Positions 45,393-55,600 of a DNA stretch of 64,000 bases are shown here, in pieces. The notes beneath the pieces are model-generated. The model made no database searches and had not been told where the DNA came from. It saw only the letters and a program-made list of their open reading frames with translations. Location: positions 1-64,000 of the forward strand of contig JARROA010000004.1 of assembly GCA_037384425.1 (NCBI GenBank), in the 5' to 3' direction. How positions within the stretch are numbered: the first letter of the stretch is position 1; each line of letters begins with the position of its first letter. Both the position numbers and the translations under genes were made by a program. Source of the stretch: Thiodiazotropha sp037384425. GTDB taxonomy: Bacteria > Pseudomonadota > Gammaproteobacteria > Chromatiales > Chromatiaceae.

Positions 45393-45872
45393 ATGGACGG
45401 GCTACGCGACATCCGCGGCATCGACACCGCCCCCTGGTGGCCCCCGGCGCCGGGCTGGTGGCTGGTGCTGCTGGGCCTGTTGCTACTGGTGCTGCTGGTG
45501 GTGTGGATCCTGCGCAGACGCCGCCTCTACCCCCTGGGACGCTGGCAGCAGGACGCCCGCCGCCATCTGCTGGCCCTGCACAAACGCATGCGGCGGGAAC
45601 CATCCAAACAGGTCGCCGGCGAACTCTCCGAGCTGCTGCGCCGCATCGCCATTGCCCGCTGCGGGCGCGAACACACCGCCGCCCTCACCGGCGAGATGTG
45701 GCTCGACTGGCTGCAAAGCAACGACTCCACCGGCTTCGCCTGGCGGAATAAAGGGCAGTTGCTGTTGACACTCCCCTACGCCCCTCCCGACCGCGACGCC
45801 GATAAAGCGATCCTGGCCGAACTGATCGACGCCGCCCTGCACTGGGTCAGCGAGGAGGCGTGCCGTGTTTGA
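45393..45872 (+). CDS. DUF4381 membrane protein
   Basis: 159 residues. A short N-terminal segment with GIDTAPWWPPAPGWW precedes one membrane helix (about 22-40), then a basic RRRRLYPLGRWQQDARRHLL stretch and a cytoplasmic helical domain. This is the DUF4381 layout found in MoxR/Bat operons. It overlaps the next gene by 8 bp. Confidence 0.9.
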   Translation: MDGLRDIRGIDTAPWWPPAPGWWLVLLGLLLLVLLVVWILRRRRLYPLGRWQQDARRHLLALHKRMRREPSKQVAGELSELLRRIAIARCGREHTAALTGEMWLDWLQSNDSTGFAWRNKGQLLLTLPYAPPDRDADKAILAELIDAALHWVSEEACRV

Positions 45873-46911
45873 GTTTCACTGGCCCTGGATGGGACTGCTG
45901 CTGCTCCTGCCGCTGCTGGTGCGCCTGTTCTGGCCACGCCCGGCCAGCGACCTGCACGACCGGGTGGAAGGTACCCAGACCACCCTCCTCCACCCCATGC
46001 TGGGCCACCTGCAGAGCGCCTTCGAAACCCGCACGCCGCGCCAGCCCTTGAGCGCCCGTCTCTACAGCTGGCTGCTCTATCTGCTGTGGGCGGCCCTGGT
46101 GGTGGCGCTGATGCGGCCACAATGGCTGGAGCCCCATACCGAGAACCGTACCGCCGGTTACGACCTGATGCTGGCGGTGGACACCTCCCGTTCCATGACT
46201 GCCCTCGACTTCACCCTCGACGGCGAGCAGGTGAGCCGCATGCAGGTGGTCAAGGGCGTGGTCAGCCAGTTCATCAAAGGACGCCAGGGCGACCGGGTGG
46301 GACTGGTGATCTTCGGCAGCCGGGCCTACGTCCTCTCCCCCCTGACCTTCGACCTGGATGCGGTCGACAAACTGCTCAACGAGCTGGTGCCGGCCATCGC
46401 CGGACCGGCCACCGCCATGGGCGACGCCATGGGTCTGGGGGTGAAGAAGCTGCGCGAACGCCCCGAGGGTTCGCGGGTCATGATCCTGGTCACCGACGGC
46501 AAGAACGAAGGGGGCATCATCCCGCCCCTGAAGGCGGCCCAGCTGGCGAAACAGGAAGGCATCAAGATCTACACCATCGGTGTCGGCAGCGACGAGAAGC
46601 GGGTGCGCATGCTCGACGCCGACATGCGCAACTATATCTGGGCGGAGGGGCTGGGCTTCGACGAAGAGACCCTGCAGGAGATCGCCCGCATCACCGGCGG
46701 CGCCTACTTCCGCGCCACCGACACCGAGGCCCTGGAGAAAATCTACGAGCGCATCGGCGAGCTGGAGAAGACCGAAGCGGAATCACGCACCCTTTACATT
46801 CCACGCCCGCTCTATCAGTGGCCGCTGGCTTTCGCCCTGCTCTGCCTGCTGATCCTGGGACTCTATCCAGAGGGGCGCGCACGGCGGCTCAAGGGGGGCG
46901 GTTATGCCTGA
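45865..46911 (+). CDS. batA: VWA-domain membrane protein, BatA-like
   Basis: 348 residues starting at a GTG inside the DUF4381 gene, with GAGGAGG upstream. The layout is an N-terminal membrane helix (about 7-25) and a second (about 70-90), a VWA domain (about 95-300) with the MIDAS motif DTSRSM (DxSxS) and TDGKNEGG, and a C-terminal membrane helix (about 318-335). The VWA domain faces the periplasm and may bind a metal and a partner protein. Bat proteins were linked to aerotolerance in Bacteroides; the activity is unproven. It overlaps batB by 8 bp. Confidence 0.9.
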   Translation: MFEFHWPWMGLLLLLPLLVRLFWPRPASDLHDRVEGTQTTLLHPMLGHLQSAFETRTPRQPLSARLYSWLLYLLWAALVVALMRPQWLEPHTENRTAGYDLMLAVDTSRSMTALDFTLDGEQVSRMQVVKGVVSQFIKGRQGDRVGLVIFGSRAYVLSPLTFDLDAVDKLLNELVPAIAGPATAMGDAMGLGVKKLRERPEGSRVMILVTDGKNEGGIIPPLKAAQLAKQEGIKIYTIGVGSDEKRVRMLDADMRNYIWAEGLGFDEETLQEIARITGGAYFRATDTEALEKIYERIGELEKTEAESRTLYIPRPLYQWPLAFALLCLLILGLYPEGRARRLKGGGYA

Positions 46912-47926
46912 GGCCGGTTTCCATTTCGCCAGACCCGAGTGGCTGTTCGCCCTGCTGGGCCTGATCCCGGTGCTGGCCTGGCTGGTCTTCAGCGTGGTGC
47001 GGCCGAGCAAGGGCCCGGTCCACCGTTACGCCGACGAACATCTGCTGCCCCATCTCACCGGAGTGCGCGAACTCGACGTCAACGAGCGCTGGAGCCGTTT
47101 CACCCGCTGGTCGCTGCTCTGGATCCTGCTGGTGCTGGCCCTGGCCGGACCGCGCTGGGACTACGCCGACATCGAGGCCTTCTCGCCGGTCAACGAACTG
47201 GTGATCCTGATGGACATCTCCCGTTCCATGAACGTGGCCGATGTAGCTCCGTCACGGCTGGCCCGGGCACGCCAGGAGGTGCAGGACCTGGTGAAGCTCA
47301 ACCGGGAGCTGCGCATCGGCCTCATCGCCTTCGCCTCGGTACCGCTGGTGATCTCCCCCATCACCGAGGACAGCCAGAGCCTGCTCAATGCCTTGCCGGC
47401 GGTGAATACCGACCTGGCGAGTCTCAAAGGGAGCCGGCTCGACGCGGCTCTGGAGCGGGCGCAGCAATTGCTGGGCGCGGGCGAGAGCGGCCGCAGCATT
47501 CTCCTCATCAGCGATGGCGATTTCGACGAACCGGGACTGACTGCCAAGATCCAGGAGCTGAGAGGCGAAGGTATCACCCTGCATGTACTCGGTATCGGCA
47601 CCCCGGGCGGCGGTCCCATACCGGCCCAGGCGGGCCAGCGCGACCTGTTGCGCGACCGTTCCGGCCGCATCATCGAATCCCGCCTCAACGAACGACTGCT
47701 GCAACAGCTGGCAAAGGCGGGCGGCGGCCGCTATCTGCAGGCCGATTTCCGCGACGACGACAGCGAGGCCATTCTCGATCTGGCGGCCGGTGACCTGGGG
47801 CAACCGACACCGACCCAGGAGAAGACCCGGGTCTGGAACGAACACTTCTACTGGCTGTTGCTGCCGTTGATGCTGATCCTGCTGCCGCGCTTCCGCCGTC
47901 GCCAGCGTCTGGAGTCCACCCCATGA
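46904..47926 (+). CDS. batB: VWA-domain membrane protein, BatB-like
   Basis: 340 residues with the same plan as its upstream neighbour: membrane helices at about 13-33 and 69-85, a VWA domain with MIDAS DISRSM and a SDGDFDEPG loop, and a C-terminal membrane helix (about 308-325) with a basic end. It overlaps batA by 8 bp and batC by 4 bp (ATGATG), so the genes are coupled. Confidence 0.9.
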   Translation: MPEAGFHFARPEWLFALLGLIPVLAWLVFSVVRPSKGPVHRYADEHLLPHLTGVRELDVNERWSRFTRWSLLWILLVLALAGPRWDYADIEAFSPVNELVILMDISRSMNVADVAPSRLARARQEVQDLVKLNRELRIGLIAFASVPLVISPITEDSQSLLNALPAVNTDLASLKGSRLDAALERAQQLLGAGESGRSILLISDGDFDEPGLTAKIQELRGEGITLHVLGIGTPGGGPIPAQAGQRDLLRDRSGRIIESRLNERLLQQLAKAGGGRYLQADFRDDDSEAILDLAAGDLGQPTPTQEKTRVWNEHFYWLLLPLMLILLPRFRRRQRLESTP

Positions 47927-49395
47927 TGCGGCAGCTGATCCTTCTGCTACTGCTTTGGCCACTGGCCGGTCATGGCGCCCCCAACCTGTTCCTCAATCAG
48001 GAGCAACAGGCCGCCGAAGCCTACCGGGAGGGTCACTACGATGAAGCGGCCAAGGCGTTTCAGGATCCCTACCGGCGCGGCGTGGCCAACTACCGCACCG
48101 GCGACTATGAGGCGGCGGCTGAGGACTTCAGCCAGGTCGATCGCCCCGAGGTAAAGCAGGATGCCCTCTACAACCTGGGTAACAGCCGCTACCGGTTGGA
48201 TGATTACCAGGGGGCCATCGACGCCTACGAGCAGGTGCTTGAGCAAAACCCCGACCACGAGGATGCACGCTTCAACCTGGCCCTGGCCAGAGAGAAACTG
48301 GCGCAAGAACAGGCGCAGGAAAACCCGGAAGAGGAACAGCAGCAAGAGCAATCCACAGAGCAGGAAAAACAGCAGCAGAAGCAGGAACAAGAGCAACAGG
48401 ACCAGGAGGGTGAAAAACAGCAGCAGGAGCAACAGTCCGAGTCGGGCGATCAGGAACAGGAACAACAGCAGTCCGGCGACCAGCAGCAGGAACAGCAGGA
48501 GAGCCAATCGGGACAACAGGAGCAGGAACAGGAGAGCCAATCGGGACAACAGGAGCAGGAACAGGAGAGCCAGTCGGGACAGCAGGAACAGGAGCAGCAG
48601 AACCAGTCGGGCCAGCAGGAGCAGGAACAGCAGAGCCAGTCCGGGCAGCAGGAGCAAGAGCAGCAGAGCCAGTCCGGTGATCAGCAGCAGGAGGATCAGC
48701 AACAGGGTTCGAACGCAAGCGAGTCGGAATCGGATCAGCAGGGCGAACAGGACCAGCAACAGTCCCAGGGCGCCGGCCAGGAACAGCAGCAGGAACAGCA
48801 ACAGTCCCAGGGCGATCAATCCGAGGACGAGCAGGCACAGAGCGGCGACCAGGCCGAGCAGGAGTCCGACCAAGGTGGTGACAAGGAGTCACCCCAGGAG
48901 GGCGAACAGGGTCAACAGCAGCAGGATGAGGAGGCCGGCGGCGAGCAGCAGGATAAAGAGCGGGATCGCGGCAAGACGCAGCAGAAGAAAACGCCTGAAA
49001 AGGAGGGCGGATCACAGGCCGATGAAAAGTCTGCTAACCTCGAAAGGCCCCAGGAGGAAAGGGACCAGGCCGAGTCACCCATGGGGGGTGGTGAGAAACT
49101 CGGCCAGGATCAGGGAGAGGCGCCGCTGCCACCACAGGACGAAAAGCAGAGCCAGGCGGTGGACCAGGTCGACCAGAGCGGCCAGGAGCAGTCTCCCGAG
49201 CAGGGTGGCGACACCCTCACCGGCGGCGGCAGCGAGGAGCGGCTCCCCTTTGCGGGTGGTCAGGCGCTGATGGAGCAGTGGCTGGAGCAGATCGAAGGCG
49301 ATCCCGCCCAGCTGATGCAGCAGCAGTTCCACCTGGAGGAGTACAAATACCTGCGCCAGCACGGCGGCCGGGACACTGAGACACGACCGTGGTAA
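47923..49395 (+). CDS. batC: TPR protein with a long Gln/Glu/Ser-rich region, BatC-like
   Basis: 490 residues: signal peptide (about 1-18), two to three TPR units (about 28-125; NYRTGDYEAAAEDFSQVDRP, NLGNSRYRLDDYQGAIDAYE), then about 290 residues of Gln/Glu/Ser/Gly-rich low complexity that include 11-residue tandem repeats. A conserved C-terminal segment follows (GGQALMEQWLEQIEGDPAQL). TPR plus a charged linker is the BatC pattern, but this linker is unusually long. It is a periplasmic partner of the VWA proteins. A REP cluster separates it from batD. Confidence 0.9.
   Translation: MMRQLILLLLLWPLAGHGAPNLFLNQEQQAAEAYREGHYDEAAKAFQDPYRRGVANYRTGDYEAAAEDFSQVDRPEVKQDALYNLGNSRYRLDDYQGAIDAYEQVLEQNPDHEDARFNLALAREKLAQEQAQENPEEEQQQEQSTEQEKQQQKQEQEQQDQEGEKQQQEQQSESGDQEQEQQQSGDQQQEQQESQSGQQEQEQESQSGQQEQEQESQSGQQEQEQQNQSGQQEQEQQSQSGQQEQEQQSQSGDQQQEDQQQGSNASESESDQQGEQDQQQSQGAGQEQQQEQQQSQGDQSEDEQAQSGDQAEQESDQGGDKESPQEGEQGQQQQDEEAGGEQQDKERDRGKTQQKKTPEKEGGSQADEKSANLERPQEERDQAESPMGGGEKLGQDQGEAPLPPQDEKQSQAVDQVDQSGQEQSPEQGGDTLTGGGSEERLPFAGGQALMEQWLEQIEGDPAQLMQQQFHLEEYKYLRQHGGRDTETRPW
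48499..48663 (+). repeat. 33-bp tandem repeat in batC
   Basis: Five in-frame 33-bp units encode (E/Q)(S/N)QSGQQEQEQ (residues 193-247), followed by a decaying sixth. The codons drift between units (caa/cag, gaa/gag), so it is an old array or one under protein-level constraint. Copy number may differ between strains. Confidence 0.85.
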
Positions 49396-49491
49396 CAGTG
49401 GGGTGGAGCCCCGCCCTACCGCACACCACCCATCGGCACTGAGTTTCAGTTTTCGAATGGGCGTATTGCGGCCATCCAGCTCGAGACGCCT

Positions 49492-49590
49492 ATTCGGTGC
49501 GGCAAGCCGCACCCTACCGGTAAGCCCACGTTGGGTACGGGTTGCCGCACCAGACCTGAAAACGTGCGTAGGGTGCGGCTTGCCGCACCG
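49492..49590. repeat. Compound REP-type cluster between batC and batD
   Basis: Three GGTGCGGC-family stem-loops: ATTCGGTGCGGCAAGCCGCA, a diverged middle unit TTGGGTACGGGTTGCCGCAC, and CGTAGGGTGCGGCTTGCCGC. The first and last are inverted relative to each other. It is the largest copy of this family in the window and lies inside an operon. Confidence 0.8.
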
Positions 49591-49698
49591 CGAACAAGCG
49601 CCCGACAGCGGCAACACGACATCAGGTCGATCACGATATACAACAAGAGAAAGGGAATTTCAGAACAGGGGAGCGATACCCCGACCGGAGGAGGCAGA

Positions 49699-51417
49699 AT
49701 GGCGAAACCATTCCCCATAGACCGAACCAGACTCATCGGCTTGATAGTGCTCGCCTGGGTGTCGGCACTGCATGCCAATCCCTACGCCAGCCAGGCACCC
49801 TGGCAGACCCTGCCGCCCGGACAGTGGAACTACGCCCCGCACGACTATCGCCAGTCCACCACCACGACCCAGACCCAGAACCAGACCCCAAGCCGGCCTC
49901 AACCCGGCTATGGAGGGTGGCCAGGGGTACAGCAACCCGGTTACGGCCAACAGCCCGCTTACGCTCAGCAGCCCTACTATGCCAACAGCACCCAATCCCC
50001 CCGTATCGAGAGCAACCTCTCGCGCGATAATCCCTATGTCCAGCAGGGTGTGATCCTCAAGCTGAGCCTGATCAGCCAGAACAACCTGCTGACCGCCGTG
50101 CCGCGCATCGCCGAGAGCGATCGCCTGACCTTACAGCTGCTGGAAGGTCCCTCCACCTATTCGCGCAAGCGTCAGGGTGGATCGGAGATCGTGAACGACT
50201 ACTTCTATGAAGTGATACCCCTTCGGGCCGGATCGATCAGTCTGCCGGAGATCGGCTTCAGCGGCGAGGAGCAACTCTCCGGCTATTCACGCGGCACGCG
50301 GCACTTCGATGTCACCCTCTCCCAACCGCGGACACTACAGGTGCGCGAGGCCAACACCGCCAGCAAACCCTGGCTGCCGCTGGAGCAGCTCGATATGCGA
50401 GTGACCCTGCCGCGCAATCACAAGGCGGCGGCGGGCAAACCGCTGCCGCTGACGGTTGAGATCACCGCCACCGGTATGGGCGGCAATCAGCTACCCAGCC
50501 TGGAGTCACAACTCTCCAACGACGCCTTTCGGGTCTATCGGGATCACAGTCAGGTGCAGACCAGCCTCGATCGCAACCGGCAAAAGATCACCGGTCGGCG
50601 TACCGAGCAGTTCACCCTAGTGCCCCAATACGGCGGCGACCTGAATCTTCCATCCCTCTCGATCAACTGGTGGAACACCCGCAGTGACAGCCCCCAGCGC
50701 ACCTCGTTCCCGATGCATCCCATCGCCGTCAGCGGCGCCAGCCGCCCCAGCGGCATCTTCGCCGGCGGTGATGAGAACAAACTGTTTCTCTCCGGCGCCT
50801 CGGCCGCCTTCTGGATCCCGCTCTCCATCGTCTTCGGCATCATCTTCGGCTACTGGCTGGCGATCTGGATCGCCCATCGCCGCAAGGGCGATACCGGTCA
50901 GAGTTCGCCGCTGCAACCCCTGGTCAGTTTCCTGCAACGACCGATGCGGGAGATGGCGCCCGCCTTCTCGCCACTGAAGGAGCGGCTACGCACCACCGGG
51001 CGCATCCTCAACCCGATCACCCGCTGGCACCGCTGGCGCCGACACCTGGTCGGCATGTTGCCGCTGTCGGTGCGTTTCTACTTCTGCGTCCGCTTCGTCG
51101 ACGAGGAGAACGATCCGGAGATCTGGGGCTACACCCTGCGTTTTCTCGCCAATAAGCACCTGGGCATGCCGATCAATGCCCCCTACAGCGCCATCGGTCG
51201 GCACATTCTCGACTTCCACCCCAAGGCGGAGCCACAGAAGATCCGCAGCCTGATCCACGAGCTGGAGGAGTCGATCTACGGTCACCAGCCGCTCGATTTC
51301 GAACGCTGGAAAGAGGCCTTCAAGCACGAGATCCGGCCCAGCCTGCGGCTGTGGCCGCGCCAACCGCCGCGCATGAGAAGCGATCGAAAACCCCTGCTAC
51401 CCGGACTCAACCCCTGA
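49699..51417 (+). CDS. batD: BatD (BatD/oxygen-tolerance family) membrane protein
   Basis: 572 residues from ATG 49699, preceded by GGAGGAGGCAGA. Signal peptide (about 9-28), a Gln/Pro/Tyr-rich linker (about 45-105), beta-rich BatD domains (about 105-345) and a membrane helix (about 360-380) followed by a cytoplasmic helical tail. Motifs: NPYVQQGVILKLSLISQNNL, QLLEGPSTYSRKRQGGSEIV and RTEQFTLVPQYGGDLNLPSL. It ends the MoxR–Bat operon. The preceding 303 bp hold REP units, so it may need its own promoter. Confidence 0.9.
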   Translation: MAKPFPIDRTRLIGLIVLAWVSALHANPYASQAPWQTLPPGQWNYAPHDYRQSTTTTQTQNQTPSRPQPGYGGWPGVQQPGYGQQPAYAQQPYYANSTQSPRIESNLSRDNPYVQQGVILKLSLISQNNLLTAVPRIAESDRLTLQLLEGPSTYSRKRQGGSEIVNDYFYEVIPLRAGSISLPEIGFSGEEQLSGYSRGTRHFDVTLSQPRTLQVREANTASKPWLPLEQLDMRVTLPRNHKAAAGKPLPLTVEITATGMGGNQLPSLESQLSNDAFRVYRDHSQVQTSLDRNRQKITGRRTEQFTLVPQYGGDLNLPSLSINWWNTRSDSPQRTSFPMHPIAVSGASRPSGIFAGGDENKLFLSGASAAFWIPLSIVFGIIFGYWLAIWIAHRRKGDTGQSSPLQPLVSFLQRPMREMAPAFSPLKERLRTTGRILNPITRWHRWRRHLVGMLPLSVRFYFCVRFVDEENDPEIWGYTLRFLANKHLGMPINAPYSAIGRHILDFHPKAEPQKIRSLIHELEESIYGHQPLDFERWKEAFKHEIRPSLRLWPRQPPRMRSDRKPLLPGLNP

Positions 51418-51444
51418 GTGGTCAGCAGCGGCCAGCCCGCCGTC

Positions 51445-51795
51445 TCAAGCAAAGCGCTCCCGGAACATGAAGTAGACCGCGCCGATCAGACAGATGCCTG
51501 CCCATAGGTAGTCGCTCTTCAGGGGTTCCTTCAGGTAGAGCACCGAGAAGGGGACGAAGACGCTCAGTGTGATCACCTCCTGCATCACCTTCAGCTGGCC
51601 AACGTTCAGCGCGGTGTAGCCGATGCGGTTGGCCGGTACCTGAAACAGGTATTCGAACAGGGCGATGCCCCAGCTGACCAGGGCGGCGATCAGCCAGGGC
51701 TTGTTGTTCAGTTCCTTGAGATGGGCGTACCAGGCAAAGGTCATGAAGACATTACTGCTGAGCAGCAGCAGGATCGACGTCAGGACGGGATTCAT
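51445..51795 (-). CDS. DUF486 family small membrane protein (DMT-like)
   Basis: 116 residues with four membrane helices. TFAWYAHLKELNNKPWLIAA, EYLFQVPANRIGYTALNVGQ and LKVMQEVITLSVFVPFSVLY are nearly invariant in DUF486. The family resembles small drug/metabolite transporters; no substrate is established. It is a lone gene convergent with batD. Confidence 0.9.
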   Translation of the reverse strand: MNPVLTSILLLLSSNVFMTFAWYAHLKELNNKPWLIAALVSWGIALFEYLFQVPANRIGYTALNVGQLKVMQEVITLSVFVPFSVLYLKEPLKSDYLWAGICLIGAVYFMFRERFA

Positions 51796-51935
51796 ACAGC
51801 CTCATGAATGGAGAAGAGAACGGATCAAATGTAGACGGATTTTTCCGTCCTGCAAGATCGCCCCTCCCGAGCTCGGGTGCCAGCAACCACCGACAGTGGA
51901 GAATTTATCGGGCCGATGCCATACTCGGTCTACTT

Positions 51936-52011
51936 GGGGACGTAGCTCAGCTGGGAGAGCGCGGCGTTCGCAATGCCGAGGTCGGGAGTTCGATCCTCCT
52001 CGTCTCCACCA
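51936..52011 (+). tRNA. tRNA-Ala (anticodon CGC)
   Basis: A 76-nt cloverleaf: acceptor stem GGGGACG/CGTCTCC with the G3:U70 alanine identity pair, D-arm GCTCAGCTGGGAGAGC, anticodon loop TTCGCAA (CGC), T-loop TTCGATC and encoded ACCA. It reads GCG codons. A terminator follows directly. Confidence 0.93.
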
Positions 52012-52016
52012 GTGTC

Positions 52017-52050
52017 CAGGGCGCGGAGTTTCTCCGGGCCCTTTTTCTTT
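52017..52050 (+). terminator. Rho-independent terminator after tRNA-Ala
   Basis: GGGC-G-CGGAG (52019-52028) pairs with CTCCG-G-GCCC (52032-52041) around a TTT loop, followed by TTTTTCTTTTC. It starts six bases after the tRNA CCA end. Confidence 0.85.
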
Positions 52051-52154
52051 TCTGAAACACCGCATCAATCACAGAGTGCGATCGCCCGATGAGGTCAAGA
52101 CGCTTCCTGTGTGCGGCTTGTCCCGACACACGCGCTGTCGTCCCGAGATGGGCT

Positions 52155-52634
52155 CTAGAAACGAAAAGAGAGTCCGGTATCTCCCGCGACTATCCGCTGC
52201 ACCCCCTCCCGTCTGAGGGAAAAGATGACGCAGGGACTGGTGACTCTGGCCGCCGCCACCTCGCCTGCGGGAGGAATGAAGCGCACGGGCAACCAGAGGG
52301 TCCCCGCCTGTTGCCGCAGTCCGGCGGTATCGATCTCTATATGAAAACCGGTGGTCGGTTTCTGTCCCATGCCCAGCAGCATGACCGCATGGGTGGAAAA
52401 ATCCACCTCGAGCGCCGGGTGCCGCTCAGCCATCATCGCCGCCGGGGGCATCACCCGGTGCAGATCAGCTCTGTCCCGTAGCGGGCGGAAGGTCGGCTCG
52501 CTGATCCGGCACTGGTCGGATCGTTTCAATATCACCACCGCCTCGTCGGCTGCCATCTCTGTCCGCTCAAGGCAGCCGGCGGTTGTCAGTAACACACCCA
52601 GGAGTAGCGGGTATTTCCAGGCGCCTGTCGTCAT
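52155..52634 (-). CDS. PrcB-like lipoprotein
   Basis: 159 residues with a lipoprotein signal (LLLGVLLTTAGC; lipidated C21 predicted). The C-terminal half has the PrcB_C pattern, with VMLLGMGQKPTTGFHIEIDT followed by beta strands. In Treponema denticola PrcB stabilises the subtilisin-like protease of dentilisin. Here the ATG overlaps the stop of a subtilase lipoprotein gene (ATGA), so the two are translationally coupled and probably act together at the envelope. The partner role is inferred from this context. Confidence 0.75.
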   Translation of the reverse strand: MTTGAWKYPLLLGVLLTTAGCLERTEMAADEAVVILKRSDQCRISEPTFRPLRDRADLHRVMPPAAMMAERHPALEVDFSTHAVMLLGMGQKPTTGFHIEIDTAGLRQQAGTLWLPVRFIPPAGEVAAARVTSPCVIFSLRREGVQRIVAGDTGLSFRF

Positions 52635-55600
52635 GGAAGCCGTTTCGGATGCTTGTCGCTGCGCTTGACGGGAATGCCGCCGGGAAAGGCCACCGAGGCG
52701 GCCTGGGCTGATTCGCTAAGGCCCGAGTTGATGGTGGCCATGAAATCGAGACCGCTGATATTCCGATCCACTGTCACCGCAACTTCCTGGTTGCGCACCG
52801 GATAGGCGCCGCAGCTCTCGCCGACTTCGCAGATCTTCCCGTTGTTGTCCACATCCGAACCGGCCACTAGGTAGTAGTCTCCCGCCGCGACATTCTGGAA
52901 CTCGAAGTCGTAGCTCCCGTCCACGGGGCTCAGGTTCAACTCGCCCTGACTGTTCAAGGAGAGATCGAGGAGCATCAGATGGAGAAAACCCGCATTGCCG
53001 GTAACGCCTGCCGGCTGGGCCAGGACGCGCATCGAGACCGATATGGTGATCGAGTTGCCATCGCTGAGGCTGAACGACACCGTACCCCTGTAGACCGCAT
53101 CCACAAGGCCGCTGCGGTCGACCGTCAGCTCGTAATCGCCCAGACCGCTCCCATCCACCGTGCCGGCAGTCACATTCAGCCAGGGTTCGCTGCTGCTGAA
53201 AGCGGTGACCTGGGGTGGCGCGGCGCCGCGTCCCGTGAGGGTAATCGTGGCGGCTTGCAGAGTGATGCCGAAGTCCACGCTGGTGGAGGAGGCGATCACG
53301 GAATTCGCCACCGGCGTGCCCGCCGCAGTCTGTGCCGCCTCCACCGCTTTGAGGGCATCGATCATGCCGTAGCCGTAGATATCGTCACGCCCCGGGTCGC
53401 CCAGGTCGTTGGTGAGTTCACCGGCGGCGAGCAGGGTGTCGAAATCGTCCGGCGTCATCGCCGGGTAGACCGCCTTCATCAGTGCACTCACACCGGCCAC
53501 ATGGGGGGACGCCATCGAGGTGCCCTGGTAGAAGGCATAATTGGACACGCGCTGACCGCTGGAATCGTTGATGACGCAACTGAGCACGCCATCACCGTAA
53601 CCGTCACCATCGGTATCCACCTGCATGTTCCCGCCTGGCGCAGCCACATCCACACTGCTGCCGTAGTTCGAATAGGGTGCTTTTGCGTTCTGCCAGTCCA
53701 TGGCGCTGACCGAAACCACGCCGTCGTAGGCCGCCGGATAGGAGGCAACCGAGGTGTTGCTGTTGCCGGCCGCGGCAACCACGACGACGCCTGCATTGCG
53801 GATTTCGGCAAAGGCGTCCTGAGAGGCCTGATTGAAGTCGCCCCCGGAGAGGCTGAGATTGATGATATCCGCCCGTTGCGCCGGCAGACTGCCGCTGTCG
53901 TTGCTCAGACCGGCGGCGTAACGCATGGCCTGGATGACGTCGTACATAGTCCCGCTACCGCCCAGACCCAGCACTCGCAAGGGCATGATCCTGGCCCCCC
54001 AGGCGATGCCGGCCACGCCGAGACCGTTGTTGCTGGCCGCCGCGATGGTGCCGGCGACATGGGTGCCGTGAAAACCGCTCTCCCCCGGGACAGTGCTGGT
54101 GCCCGGATCGTTGGGATCGTCATCGATGCCGTCGCCGTCATTGGAGACGGCGGGATCGGAGACGAAGTCATAGCCGGTGACCAGCTGTCCGCCGAAATCC
54201 TCATGATCCATCGCGATGCCCGAATCCACCACCGCCACGATCACACTCCCCGACGCCGGCGTGCCGGTCGTGATATCCCAGGCCTGCGGCAGGCGGATCT
54301 GCCGATAGTGTTCCTGATAGCTGTAGTAGGTGTCGTTGGGCTCCAGCATGGCCCTGACCTTGAAGTTGGGCGATGCGGCGGCCACATCCTGGCGCTGATT
54401 CAGCTGCTTGATCAGATCCAGCGTCTCGAGCTTTTTCCGGGTCTCCTGCGGCAGACGTGTGCTCCAGTCCCTCTGGCTTTGTGGGAGTACTTTGGCATTG
54501 AGCGCGCTGAACGCCTCGGTCATGGTGGCCTTCCGGTCGAGACTCAGCAGCGCGAGCCGGTCTGAGCGGTCATGGGAGAGTCGCAGGGCGGGAAGCTGGC
54601 CAAGGGGCGTGACAGACTGGATACCGACCGTCTGCGGGCGCATTTTGACCATGGCCTGATCGGGCACGAAATCCGCCGTCCAGCCGGAGGCGGCACGGGC
54701 GGTCGCCAGGGATACCGAACCTATGCTGAGAATGTATTTGTTGATCCCGCTATAGGCCAGTACCCGGATGTAGTACTCCCCATCCGCCGGCACGGCCATG
54801 GATTCGAATTCGGTGACGGTATCCGATGCGGCAACCAGATTCAGGCTCGTGTCGTAGAGCTGGATATCCACGTCGAATGACGCGGGCGCTGCGGCATCGA
54901 AGCTGGCCACCCTCAGCGACACATACTGGCCGGCATAGAGCGAGGTACGAAAAAAATCCATGGTGTCCGCCGCGGCCGCGAAGCGGTCTCCGGAGATACC
55001 GGTCGCCGTCTGGCTGACGAAGCCATTGAGCATGACCGGATTGGGCACTGTCTGGGCTTCGGCCGGCTCGTCGTTTCCGGCATATGCGGCCAGGGGATCG
55101 TTCAGGTCGCTGTCCACAGCGATGTTGTCGGCCGACGTGATGGTGCCGCTCAAGGAGAAAGTAGGTAGGGGCGGATTGTTCACACTGATGGTAGTCGATG
55201 CCGTATCGCTGCCGCCCTCATTGTCCGTCACCGTCAGGGTGGCGGTGTAACTGCCCGCGGTGCTATAGGTGTGGCTGGTGACGGCACCGTTGCCGCTCTG
55301 GCCGTCGCCGAACGCCCAGTCGTAGGCCGTGATCGAACCATCCGCATCGCTCGAGGCGCTGCCGTCGAAAGCGACCTGCAGTGGCGCGGTACCGCTCGCA
55401 GGCGTCGCGGTTATGGCGGCAGTGGGCGCCTGGTTGGCCGGGATGGAGGCTGTCAGGGTGGCTGTGCGGCTACCGGTGGCGCCGGCGTTGTCGGTGACGG
55501 TCAGGGTGACTGTATAGCTGCCGGCCGAGGTGTAGGTGTGACCGATCGTACTGCCCGAACCGTTCTGGCCGTCTCCGAACGACCAGGCATAGGAGGTGAG

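Noticed and set aside
48499..48663. Regular repeats that could suggest a CRISPR array
   Set aside because: The units are contiguous, in frame and encode a protein repeat; there are no unique spacers and no cas genes.
47947..48873. A 308-codon minus-strand frame encoding a Leu-rich, apparently membrane protein
   Set aside because: It is the complement of the CAG/GAG repeats of batC, which necessarily read as Leu codons; it is not a gene.
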